Source: Papaver somniferum | Taxonomy: Eukaryota > Streptophyta > Magnoliopsida > Ranunculales > Papaveraceae | Direction: 5' to 3' | Length of the DNA stretch: 64,000 nt | NCBI RefSeq assembly: GCF_003573695.1 | Contig: NW_020639929.1 | Coordinates: forward strand, 2,136,406-2,200,405 | Shown here: positions 34,401 to 45,003 of the stretch, in pieces | Position numbering within the stretch: the first letter of the stretch is position 1 | Layout: each line of letters opens with the position of its first letter | Position numbers and translations under genes: made by a program | The notes under the pieces: generated by a model | Told to the model about the DNA's origin: nothing | Databases searched by the model: none | What the model saw: the letters and a program-made list of their open reading frames with translations, nothing else

Positions 34401-34482
34401 TAAGATATACTTTAATCTTTGTTCGAGTTTTTCAATTTCCAAACAATGCTTGAATTATCTTAACTAGATTGTGTATTTGTAG

Positions 34483-34730
34483 TAGAGAAGGGTGTTCCTG
34501 ATTTTTGGCTCAATGCTGTGAAGACAAATGAAGTTTTAATGGAGGAGGTAAGTGATATTATTAGCCATTTTTCTCCTTGTTGGAATAAGATTCCATAATT
34601 GTCGGTTTAATTTACTCTTTCCGGAATGTAGATCACAGAGCGTGACGAAGGTGCTCTCAAGTATCTGAAAGATATCAATTGGTGCAGGATTGAAGAGCTC
34701 AAGGGATTCAATTCAAGTCTTTGTGTTTAG
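34483..34730 (+). pseudogene. Captured nucleosome assembly protein (NAP1) exons
   Basis: Exon at 34483-34547 follows TTTGTAG and reads EKGVPDFWLNAVKTNEVLME, then a GTAAGT donor. The next exon (34632-34730) follows GAATGTAG and reads [20 protein letters not shown], then a decayed KGF segment. Both are hallmark NAP1-family phrases (GVPxFWLTAMKxNxxLxEE and [18 protein letters not shown]). Introns are kept, so capture was at the DNA level. Later exons of NAP1 are absent and the second exon ends in an in-frame stop. NAP1 is a histone H2A-H2B chaperone; this fragment cannot work as one. Confidence 0.88.
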
Positions 34731-35141
34731 GTAATTGTGGTTTTTTTTTGGCCACTGATGATATTATATCGTGTATTTCCGGTTAATATAGATTACTGTG
34801 GCTTTAAGAAGCCTCTTATCCACCATGGTTTGGGTTAGGACCGCATGTTTGATGATAGTTTATTGTTATGACAAGTTTATGCGTTCAGGATATGATTCTT
34901 TAGCTTCATATTGTGTATGTGCAAAGAGATTCGATTCTTGTTTTATTGTTTTGGTGTTTGTGGTGTGGAAAGTGATTAGTCAAGATTGTATGATGCTGTT
35001 TAGATATCTTGAACACCCATCAAAATGATTGTCGCTCACTAGGATTTCTATCGTATGCATGATAATATATAAAATGTCAAATAGTTGTATCTCTTATATT
35101 TAGTTCTTATTGCTGACTATGTGTACTTCTGAGATATTGAT

Positions 35142-36470
35142 CTTAGATGCTCCTCCAGCTCTTCAGAAGCTAAGAGAGAACTTTCCTAGGTAAAATTTAG
35201 TCACTTGTTTTATGTGTTACTGTAATTCTGCGTAATTCTCTTCCTTCCAGACTGAATAAATGTTTTTATTCATGAAATTTTTAAGCTTTATGTGTACACT
35301 GGGACAATCGACCCCACGGTAAATGAGAAGAGGTAATTTTCTCACTGGGAATATACAATAATTGAAGAATAAATGATCATTGGATTAAACCTTCTAAAAT
35401 TCGAGATGACGTCTTCTATTTTGCAGGTTTATAATTCTTAGATTCGGAGAGCAGGAGACTGTAGATTTGGAACATAAAACAGTTGTAGAAGTAGGTTTTT
35501 TCTTCTAAGCTGTAGTATTTCTATTATCAGTTTTGAAAGATATTCATATTGATCCAGAGAACCAACTGATATTCATTTAGTTTATTTTGATTGAGATTTT
35601 TCCATTCCAGTTTCAATGAACATAAAGTATGGGGTTAGATTGTAATCCAATTAAACTAGTACTTTTGCATATAGGGTTACAGAGTGATTTTGGTGAATGG
35701 AAATAGTTATCACTTTACAGAACATGGTCTTGACTACCTACTACATGGTTTTCTGATTTCTCAAAAATGATTATCAAAAACATCTGTTACAAAAAAAACT
35801 GTCCTGTATATATAATGAAAATCCGTACAGTTTGTCTGAATTACTATTGATTCCATTTGAGATTTTTTTCCCATGTGATTGTGAATGAATTTACTGGTGA
35901 TTTTTGATGTTTTATTGAATACATGTTGATGCAGATGAGACGAGAGTGCAAATTGAAAGGGCACAATTATGCCTTTTTCGGTGTTGCAGAATGGTTAGTA
36001 TGGCCTCTAAAATGCTACTAGACAGTATATTGGGTATTTTTATAGCGAGTCTGTCTCCCGTGTTTGTTGTTCCTTATTGGACCTGTAGTCATTTGACCCT
36101 TACATTTTAAGTTGTTACTCATTTCAGATTTAGACATCTTGCGGTCTTAGGTTGTTTTGTATGTTGGCTTAATTGATAATGATCCTTAAACTTTGCAGTT
36201 TCAACCTAACAATGAAAAGTTTCTCAAACCTATATGTAAGAACTACCTGTGCATTTCGCTTTTTGTTATTCTGGTTCATTTTTTTTTCTGCAGTTTGTTA
36301 AGTTCATAGTATCAATCTCATCTCTTTGTGTTTCTCGTGAAAACTAACTTGCTTGAATATCTTGGCATTTCCATAGGTGTTAATTACCAAGTATCCTCTA
36401 ACTGCATCTATGATCAGAGAGGAACTTAAACACAAAAATGATGGCAGTATGAATCTCTTATTATGAGCTT
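35142..36470 (+). pseudogene. Second captured multi-exon gene fragment, unidentified
   Basis: A series of exon-like pieces with good splice borders: DAPPALQKLRENFP (35149-35190), LYVYTGTIDPTVNEKR (about 35286-35332, donor GTAATT), FIILRFGEQETVDLEHKTVV (35427-35490, acceptor TTTTGCAG), MRRECKLKGHNYAFFGVAE (about 35936-35992, acceptor GATGCAG) and a last piece near 36377 after CCATAG. The middle three keep phase across their introns. I do not recognise the family. It lies downstream of NAP1 sequence in the same orientation but does not match NAP1. Confidence 0.6.
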
Positions 36471-37251
36471 GGTGCTACAAAGTCGAAGGAGTGTTCATCT
36501 TTTGTTTCAAAATTAAGGAAATTGTAATCATCATTTTTTTAAGAAATGATTAGTTTGTATTTTTAATCTTTTTGTTCCTGTAAAGATTGTCTTTTTTAAA
36601 GAAATGATGTAAATTGATCTATGTGATATAATAAAACTTGATTTAGTTTTTAATTTGGTTCATAATTTGTTTTAGTATCAATTTTAATTTTAATTTCAAT
36701 TTGATTATCAAAATTGAAATCGGCCAGATACTCCCGGCACCAGAACAACAGATGTAGCGGGCAAAAAGTTTGGTAGCTCAAAAATGTAAGCAACCAACTT
36801 CGGTAGCTCAAAAATGTAAGCAACCAACTCCAGGGCAAAAAATTTGGTGGCTCAACAATGTAAGCAACTAACTTCAGGCATTTCACTTGCTCTATTATGG
36901 TTGATCTATCTATGAAGCGATCGGCGTTACTTGATCTATTATCGTTGGTTTATCTATGAAGTGATCAGCGTTTTACTTGCTGTATTTTGGTTGGTCTAGC
37001 TTTAAAGCGATCACTATTTTGCTTGCTCTAGGAAGGTCGGTCTAGCCATGAAGCAATTAAGAAAAAAGACGCTACATGATAGTTGCTTGATTACTAAAGC
37101 GATTGCCTAGCTGCTATAGACTTGTACAAATCCCACCTTTTGCAACTCGAGAGCGAGAGCCAAATTAAGTCGCTTTAAGGGTTAGAGCGACTCAATATGG
37201 GCTTTTCCAACCAAAAATGCGTGGTCGCTTAATCCAACTTTTCTTATAGTG

Positions 37252-38000
37252 AAATCTCAGTTTACCTTGCCTTGGCCTTTGCCTTTGCCTTTTCCTTTGT
37301 TCCTTAGTATGTTCTTTATCCTAGTTCCTATAGCAATAGCAAACATGATTATTATTCAAATGACAGAATGATAAGCTCCAACCAGTATTATTGTGATAAC
37401 TAAATTCTAACATAGCAGACCAATATTTTGCTAACAAACAGATGAGGGAATGGGCAAAAACAACAAAACAATGTATATAGAAACAATAGTAGCCATGTCT
37501 GATACCAAATCTAAGTCAGTTTATTATGAATCGTCTTTATGTATGTCCACTTATGTTATATGATCTCAAACAATGCTCCCATGTACATTTATTAAAACTG
37601 CACTAAAAGTGCCACTAATATGAATAATTTGGCTTATTTTGATAGTCATTTTAACAAATACTTCGAAATACTATAGGCATGTTAACGTTGTATGACCTAG
37701 GTCAAGTTCAAGGATAATAAATGTACAATAACATCCTTCTCAAATCAATGGCATATCTTTTCATGTATGCAAAACCGGCAGAGCATTGCCAGTGTACACC
37801 AAAGTAAGCCTGTGCTAGAAACTGCAGTCCTCTAAAAAAATGATACATAAAGCAATAAGGAAACTTATAGTAATCGTCCGAAGACAATAACTTGGAAATT
37901 CAGTTTTCAATTAACATGGTTAAGGGTTTTAAACAAATGAAAACTTGTGAACAGAAACGTGAAAAACCCAAATTCCAACATAAGTTTTTAAGGGAATTTC
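37252..38000. other. Middle arm of CACTA-B
   Basis: CACTA-B DNA between CACTA-C and the copia element. AT-rich, with a CTTTGCCTTTGCCTTTTCC run near 37280. No gene seen. Confidence 0.5.
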
Positions 38001-38840
38001 TGTTGGAAATATTGACAACAATTGAAAAAATACTGCGAAAAATACTTAGCTTGAATCAATGTTTGATTTCTGATGCAGCAGCAAATTGTCGCAGAATAAT
38101 AGAGGCATGTATGATATACGCTGTCCTAAAGACAATATTCGCCGGCTACTCCTCTTGTAGAGAGATGATATAGCCCTATCGACGAGATGCCTCCAGGATA
38201 CAACTATCGTTAGCGTTCCTCATTGTAGCATACAAGAGAACACCCTTAGAACTTGGCAGCAATGATTAACAAAACTTAAAACAGAGAAAACTGGGTAATA
38301 ACTGTTTACAGAAAACAAAGGAGCAGAAGAAGAGATGTTTCTCTGTTGTGTAAAATTGATCTGAAAACTCCTCTCTTATATAGTGTTCAAGAAAAATTTG
38401 GACGTTAGAAATAATGGAATAAGATTCCCATGCGAAGAGAAGATTCTTTTACATGTATGGAAACCCATAAGAAAAACAAAACTCGTAAGAAAACTTTCAG
38501 CAAAAAGATAGGATCTAGTGAACCCACACCCACACCTGGACCCGGGCCCGCCCCAACCGGATGGCGTGCGTGCTTCGGTGCGAAGCACCGCGCGTACGGT
38601 AAAGGCAACCTTGCCCTAGTCTAGGTCTTCTCCCTCACACAAAAGTGTGTTGACCCAAAAGGCCATGCCCTTTAGCCAATTCTATGGTATTTAAGTCTAA
38701 AACTCTTTAGATTTTAGTCTACGTGGGACTATTGTTTTATCAATTCAAAAGAAAAAACAACTAGTGGGAAATAGGTCTAGGGATCAAAACATAGTCCATG
38801 CATATTTGGTTTTAAAACAAAAAACCCGTTTTTTCTAACA
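38001..38840 (-). repeat. Left (3') LTR of the copia element, 840 bp
   Basis: Near-identical to the right LTR at both ends. It differs in the middle: a GC-rich CCCACACCCACACCTGGACC block (about 38523) is present, while about 150 bp of the right LTR (about 42820-42980) is missing. Inside is the stem-loop phrase GTGCTTCGGTGCGAAGCACC. A polypurine-like ATGTGGGGAT lies just inside it on the minus strand. Confidence 0.93.
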
Positions 38841-39524
38841 ATCCCCACATGAATGATAAAACATGTCGACAAAATTATGAGAAAACAGATTACATCAAAT
38901 TTAGGCTAAGGTGTCCCAGAGATTGAACCTTAACTTAGTGAGAGGTTACCGGAACTGCTTGTTGTAGCGGTCAACACAATGTCTTGAACCGCCAACAGTG
39001 AATGCAATTCAGAAATAACAACCACACTAGATGTCTTGAAGAAAAGCTGCGAAGCTCTTGCCGTTGTGCCCGTTTTAGCCGTGGGCTAAATCCCGGACTT
39101 AATGAGTGTCCATAGAGAATCAGCTCAAATTCTCATAGGAAGCGGCCTCACTTCCAACATCCACATAGGTGAGTCCATTAAGAGTGTCCTACCACACCCC
39201 GCTTTAAGCAAAGCCATGATACTCATTAAGATCTTTACAGATCATCCTAAATCATGCAGGTATCACTATCACGTTACACCATAGGGAGGGACAAGATAGT
39301 GTTGTTCCGACATCACCAAAAATTAGTTGTCTCATTGAACCTTGATCTTGGAGCTCCATTCACAAGGTTGAGTATCCTTCATGGCGATTTATTCTATGAG
39401 CTTAGTCCATCCCCTCGATGTGGATCTAACTACCTCTCTAGATAACCTTTCGTCAAAGGATCTGCAATATTCTCTTTAGACCTCACAAAGTCTATAGAGA
39501 TGATACCAGTAGAGAGTAGTTGTT

Positions 39525-39995
39525 TCACTGTCTTGTGTCTTCTTTGAGATGTATAGACTTTCCGTTGTATACACTATTCTTTGCGCAACCAATAGCAGCT
39601 TGACTGTCACAGTGGATTGCGATCGAAGACACAGGCTTGGGCCAGAGTGGAATTCCTCCCAGGAAACCTCGTATCCATTCAGCTTCCTCTCCAGCTTTCT
39701 CCAAGGCTATAAACTCAGACTCCATGGTGGATCGAGCTATACATGTCTGTTTGGAAGACTTCCATGACACAGACGCACCTCCAAGTGTGAAGATGTACCC
39801 ACTAGTGGATTTGCACTCATCTGAGTCTGATATCCAGTTAGCATCACAATACCCTTCTAGCACAGCAGGATACTTCCCAAAACTTAAGCAATAGTTTGAA
39901 GTTCCTCTCAGGTACCGTAGAACTCTGTAGAGAGCATTCCAGTGATCCTGCCCAGGGTTGCAAGTGTACCTGCTCAATCTACTCAGTGTAGGCAA
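39525..39995 (-). pseudogene. Copia RNase H domain
   Basis: Contains [12 protein letters not shown], the [20 protein letters not shown] block (first aspartate), [20 protein letters not shown] (glutamate), WIRGFL and [14 protein letters not shown] (second aspartate). This is the standard Ty1/copia RNase H order. It is one open block of 156 codons, continuing left into a short shifted tail. Confidence 0.95.
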
Positions 39996-40884
39996 TGTCA
40001 GGTCTTGTGCAGTTCATCAAATACATAAGACTGCCAATAATGCGAGAATACTCAAGTTGAGAAATTCCCTCACCCTTGTTCTTTTTCAAGTACAATTGGG
40101 ATCATAAGGAGTAGATACAGGTTTAGCATTTTCATGATTAAATCTCTTAAGTACAGTTTCAACATAATGAGATTGACTAAGACTATATCCATCAGATCTT
40201 TCTGATTTTCATCCCTAAGATTACATCTGCGGGGCCTAAGTCTTTCATGTCAAAATTTTCGTTAAGCATGCTTTTAGTGGTATTAATAATATCAAGGTTA
40301 CTACGCCTAATATGAGCATATCATCAACATACAGGCACAAAATAGCAGAATCATCCACAGATTTAATGTAAACACATTTATCAGATTCATTAACCTTGAA
40401 GCCATTAGATATCATTACATGATCAAATTTTTCATGCCACTGTTTAGGTGCTTGTTTTAAACCATACAGATTTGTTCAATTTGCATACTTTGTTCAAACC
40501 TTTCACAACAAAACCTTCAGGTTGGTCCATATAAATTTCTTCATTCAATTCACCATATAAAAATGCAGTTTTAACATCCATCTGATGTATATGCAAATCA
40601 TAAATAGAAGCAATAGCAATCACATCCTAATAGAAGTGATTCTTGTGACCGGTGAATAGGTATCAAAGAAATCTAATCCTTCCTGTTGTCTTATAGCCCT
40701 TAGCTACCAACCTAGCTTTGTGTTTTTCTATAGTTCCATCTGTTCTAAGCTTCCTTTTGAAGACCCACTTGCAACCTATGGTTTTACTACCAGGAGGTAA
40801 GTCTACAAGCTCCCAAGTTTTTTTGTTGAATGGAATCCACTCATTAATGAAGCTTCTTCCCAAGGGAGCTTCCGGAGAAGTCAT
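39996..40884 (-). pseudogene. Copia reverse transcriptase remnants
   Basis: The clearest piece (40663-40884) reads NKKTWELVDLPPGSKTIGCK then WVFKRKLRTDGTIEKHKARL VAKGY, the copia RT N-terminal signature. Between 40660 and 40000 further RT motifs, including a YVDDML-type region near 40320 (ADDMLILG-like on the minus strand), are visible only in short, shifted frames. Confidence 0.85.
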
Positions 40885-41720
40885 AGCTTCCTTATAGGTT
40901 GGGGTTCGACTCTACAGTAAGAGTCACAAAATCTGGACCGAAATTTTCTCGGTTCTACCCTCTCATTTCTTCTAGGTTCGGTCTCATCATCTAGATACGG
41001 GGGCTGACTAGTTGAAGGAACATCTGAGAGGTCATCGTGGACCCTTTTGCGAGGTCCAGACCCTAAAGGAAAAATGTGTTCAAAAAACACTGCATCTCTA
41101 GATTCCATTATGGTGTTCTGACCAATGACCATGAACCTATAAGCAGTAGTGTGCTCAGGATAGTCTAGGAAAACACAATCCACAATTTTAGGTCCTATTT
41201 TGGTTTTCTTGGAGCGAAGAATGGCCACCTTGGCAAAACACCCCCACACTTTAAAGAATGCATAGGAAGGTTGTCTACCTCTCCATAACTCAAATGGAGT
41301 TTTGTTAGATTTCTTAAATGGAACTAGGTTCAAGATATAACAAGCAGAGAGAATTGCTTCCCCCCACAAGTTCGTAGGTAGCCCTGAACTAGCTAACATA
41401 GCGTTCACCATATCTATGAGTGTTCGGTTTTTCCTTTCGGCTACTCCATTCGACTCAGGTGAAGAAGGTGCAGTAGTTTCATGAATGATGCCATTAAGTT
41501 TGCAAAATTCTCCTATAGGTATCACATACTCACCGCCTCGGTCTGACCTAAGAGTTTTAATTGTAACACCTCTTTGGTTTTCTACTTTAGTTTTATATAA
41601 TTTGAAAGCATCTAAGGCTTCATCTTTACTTCTAAGAAGATACACCTGACAGTATCGTGAGTAATCATCGATAAAAGTGATGTACCATTTTTTACCACCT
41701 CTAGTTGGTGTTGATTTCAA
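40881..41720 (-). pseudogene. Copia integrase core
   Basis: A 279-codon block with YFITFIDDYSRY-type sequence (TFIDDYSRYCQVYLLRSKDE), TLRSDRGGEYV, HETTAPSSPESNGVAERKNR and LWGEAILSACYILN. The three acidic positions of the D,D-E core are visible. The end of the frame passes toward RT with a shift at about 40881. The zinc finger part upstream (41720-41915) is shifted (CDxCxxAK-like remnants). Confidence 0.93.
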
Positions 41721-41914
41721 ATCTCCTAAATCCGAGTGGATTAGTTCTAGAGGAGTTGTACTACTTCAACCTTTTTGTTAAAGGGTTTTCTTGCATATTT
41801 AGATTCAACACAAATTTCACATTTATGACCTCTGTCAATGTTTATTTTAGGAATGTTTCCTAAATTAGCAAGTCTTTCAATGGATTTGAAATTAACATGT
41901 CCTAGTCTATCATG

Positions 41915-42384
41915 TCATATATGTGAGGAGTCACAAACATAAGCAGAAGAAGATGCATTAACATTCAAGTTCAAAGAAAGTACACTAAGCTTAATCATGT
42001 TTTCAGTGACATAACTTTTTCCTACGAAGTCACCACCCTTAGAGATTACAACTTTGTTAGACTCGGCTACAAATTTAAAACCTTTACCAAGTAAGATGGT
42101 TTCTGAGATAAGATTCTTGCACCACCAGTCTAACCACCAGTCTCTCACATTGGTCACATTAGAGACAAGGTTGACTTCAGACACCATGCCAGAAAAATAT
42201 CCAGAATTATCTACAATGTTCGCCTTATTTTTCTGTTTTGGATCATTTTTGGTCTTTGAGGAAAAACAACATTTTTGATTGCCATCTTTTAAAGTCTTTT
42301 CCACTAAACTTATCTGGTTTGTCAACAGTACTTTTACCCATGTTGTTACGGAAAACCAAAAGTAGTCAGGTATTGTCTTTAGAT
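41915..42384 (-). pseudogene. Copia gag start fused to protease/pre-integrase remnant
   Basis: The minus strand starts MGKSTVDKPDKFSGKDFK near 42340, the common copia gag opening. Then the sequence jumps to a lysine-rich segment and the pre-integrase region (NVRDWWLDWW, IKLSVLSLNLNVNASSSAYVC). About 250 residues of gag and the protease active-site part are absent. This is an internal deletion, not a frameshift. Confidence 0.8.
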
Positions 42385-43336
42385 TGTTGAAAATATTGAC
42401 AACAATTGAAAAAATACCGTGAAAAATACTTAGCTTGAACCAATGGTTGATTTCTGATGCAGCAGCAAATTGTCGCAGAATAATAGAGGCACGTATGATA
42501 TACGTTGTCCTAAAGACAATATTCGCCGGCTACTCCTCTTGTAGAGAGATGATATAGACCTATCGACGAGATTCCTCCAGGATACGATTATCGTTAGCGT
42601 TCCTTATTGTAGCATACAAGAGAACACCCTTAGAACTTGGCAGCAATGATTAACAAAACTTAAAACAGAGAAAACTGGGTAGTAACTGTTTACAGAAAAC
42701 AAAGGAGCAGAAGAAGAGATGTTTCTCTGTTGTGTAAAATTGAGCTGAAAACTCCTCTCTTATATAGTGTTCAAGAAAAATTTGGACGTTAGAAATAATG
42801 GAATAAGATTCCCATACGTATGACAAAAGAGGGACAGAGATTCTCACTTTGTCAAGAAAACAGTCACTCAGAAAACTGTGTAAAAGAAAAGGCTGTAAAA
42901 CTGCTGACTAGAAGACTGTGTAAAGTGAAAGTTTTTGTCTGTCCAAGAGAAGCATGCGAATAGAAAACAGTGTATGCTTTTGTCAGTCAACAAAGAAGCA
43001 CGCGTGTCAGACACATAAGACAAGAGAAGATTCTTTTACATGCCCGGACGGACGGACGGCGGCTTGCGTGCTTCGTTGCGAAGCACCGCGCGTACGGTAA
43101 AGGCAACCTTGCCCTAGTCTAGGTCTTCTCCCTCACACAAAAGTGTGTTGACCCAAAGGGCCATGCCTTTAGCCAATTCTATGGTATTTAAGTCTAAAAC
43201 TCTTTAGATTTTAGTCTATGTGGGACTATTGTTTTATCAATTCAAAAGAAAAAACAACTAGTGAGCAATAGGTCTAGGATCAAAACATAGTCCATGCATA
43301 TTTGGTTTTAAAACAAAAAACCCGTTTTTTCTAACA
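42385..43336 (-). repeat. Right (5') LTR of the copia element, 952 bp
   Basis: Begins TGTTGAAAATATTGACAAC and ends CGTTTTTTCTAACA. Longer than the left LTR by a segment with several GACAAAAGAGGGACAG and AGAAAACTGTGTAAA-like phrases. A CTTATATAG near 42756 may be the TATA region on the minus strand (CTATATAAGAGAGGAG). Confidence 0.93.
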
Positions 43337-44919
43337 ATTTCAACTAAACAGACCAATATATTGTTGCCACCGCCTGTCGAGCACCCAGGTTTGAGTCTGG
43401 ATGCGCAGCAAAACAAAGGTGAAACAAAACAAAAGACTGCACTGACACCTAATCAACAAAAACCAAAAACCAAAACTGACTACTAGAAAATAAAGACAAG
43501 TCCTTCCTGTAGACTTTTGTGCTGCTGAGAATTTTCTGTTTCCAAAATCAGAAGGGAAACATATGGAAATAGCCATCTGCAGATCGTCATCTGCTTGATT
43601 ATTGTTGTTAAGAAACAACAAAACAGACCCGAATCAGTAACCTATTATGTGTCAACCAGTGAACCTATGCTATGAATTTTACAAACCCCCAAAGTAAATT
43701 TAATGTGAAAACATACAACATCAGAAAACCCAATCTTCCAATCATCCTATTGACAACTACAGTAGGAAAAAAGAAAAGAAAAAGTAAATCAACTACAAAA
43801 TAAGGTCCGGAATCCATTTACCTTTTAGTATCTCAACCCAAAGACATAGATTAGACACTCAACAAACAATACACTGAGTAATCAACTCCCTCAGGCTTCA
43901 TCCATTATATTTGCTTGTCACAAATACAGAGCTGCAATACCTAGGTAATAAAAAGCCATGCTATTTAGTAAACAAACCCCTATAAGAGAAATCCAAAATG
44001 TAAAACATCTCCAAAACTAGCTTTCAGAAGTTCAACATATAACAGAAGTAGAGGCCGATAGGAAAGAGTAAGAGATGGACCGAGGGGTTCATCTGTATGT
44101 GAAGATTGTGGATTTAGGAGATCTTATCACCATTTCAAATCAACAAATTTTTAAAAAAAAATCTAAATCAAAAGAAGGGTTATCACGCAAAAATCTTAAT
44201 TTTGGGGTTTCATCTTCTTATAAATGCTAAACCAAAAATTATTTATAACCCAAAATACTGAAAACCCTAAATTTCATACCAGCAACAGATGATTACATCA
44301 AATTCGATTTATTTATAGTAGAAGAAAAAACTCATATAAGAAAACCCTCAATCTAATTCTAATTTGATAAAGAGTAAGATGAATCAGATGATTATATCGA
44401 TAAAAATCAGAAAAATCCTTACCGATTTCGAGTTTCGATCTGTCCATGGTTTCTTCACTTCAATATGTTTAATGATATGAAAAAATTAAAATGAATTTCA
44501 GTAGAAAAAGTTTATGAGAAGAAGGTTTCATCTCATCGTCCATAAACCCACGATGGAGGAGAACATGGAGGCAGTTATCTTCTCAATCTGTTTCCAGTTT
44601 TTCGAGTAGATTCTAGGCTTTAAGACTTAGGTCGTTGGAGATGGCCGTAAGATCACTATTATCAAGGGTCTAAAATAAATTATAAAATTTAATTATTTTA
44701 GTTACTAAAGACTTTTTATTGTTATTAATTTTTTATATGCTTGGGCGGAACTTAAAGAGAACGGGGTGAATAGAAACAAAATAAAATGACAGATTTCTGG
44801 TGTTATATATCAGATACAAAGTTTTCAACAAATCTCAAATGTAAAATATTTAACGACGTATGGAAACTGTCGATTTCCGCGAACGTCAAGTGTCCTAAAA
44901 ACCTGGTTTTGGACTAGTG
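43337..44919 (-). other. Right arm of CACTA-B with captured gene leader
   Basis: On the minus strand a leader-like region (about 44640-44460) leads to AAACCATGGACAGATCG, a short exon MDRSKLEIG that ends at a GGTAAGGATT donor (about 44430). Further left, exon-like frames (for example 43340-43621) are not recognised. It looks like the promoter, 5' leader and first exon of an unidentified host gene carried by CACTA-B. Confidence 0.5.
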
Positions 44920-45003
44920 TTTGTTTGGAGTTTTTATCATCATCGTTTGTGTTTACCATATCTAGGATTTATGAATGATTCTTAGATTGATTTGGGATGC
45001 ATA
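44920..45003. other. Unassigned sequence inside the Athila element, right of CACTA-B
   Basis: Short piece between CACTA-B and the first recognisable Athila gag-linker sequence. Together with 27991-28239 it replaces the missing Athila protease-RT region. Confidence 0.4.

Larger units (their letters stand above)
28969..37251. mobile_element. CACTA-C, 8.3 kb gene-capturing En/Spm-type element
   Basis: Left end CACTACAAGAAAACTTGGCT then TAAGCGACC; right end inverted gives CACTATAAGAAAAGTTGGAT then TAAGCGACC. The flanking 3 bp duplication is AAA (28966-28968 and 37252-37254). Subterminal regions repeat GCGACC/AAGCGATC-type motifs on both sides (28990-29280 and 36900-37230). The interior holds two tandem arrays and exons of at least two host genes; no TnpA/TnpD remnant was seen. 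It is a Pack-CACTA-like element. Confidence 0.92.
38001..43336 (-). mobile_element. Ty1/copia retrotransposon, complete ends, defective interior
   Basis: LTRs at 38001-38840 and 42385-43336 start TGTTG and end TTTTTTCTAACA. The flanking duplication is ATTTC (37996-38000 and 43337-43341). The minus strand carries gag start, a protease-region fragment, integrase, RT pieces and RNase H in copia order. Most of gag is deleted and RT is heavily broken. No clear tRNA-Met primer site follows the right LTR. Confidence 0.95.
28240..44919. mobile_element. CACTA-B, En/Spm-type element with nested CACTA-C and copia
   Basis: Left end CACTAGTGCAAAACTAGG (28240); right end inverted gives CACTAGTCCAAAACCAGG (44919 back). 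Both are flanked by TTT (28237-28239 and 44920-44922), the 3 bp duplication expected of CACTA elements. Its own DNA is about 3.0 kb: 28240-28968, 37252-38000 and 43337-44919. No transposase is visible, so it is non-autonomous. Confidence 0.88.

Noticed and set aside
36374..36470. Possible ribosomal protein L23-like motif (KYPLTASMIREE)
   Set aside because: Only a few residues match the KYPLTTE phrase and the flanking residues do not; left as part of the unidentified captured gene.
38560..38620. GCTTCGGTGCGAAGC hairpin as a terminator or tRNA-like element
   Set aside because: It is present in both copia LTRs and belongs to the LTR; no RNA-gene features.
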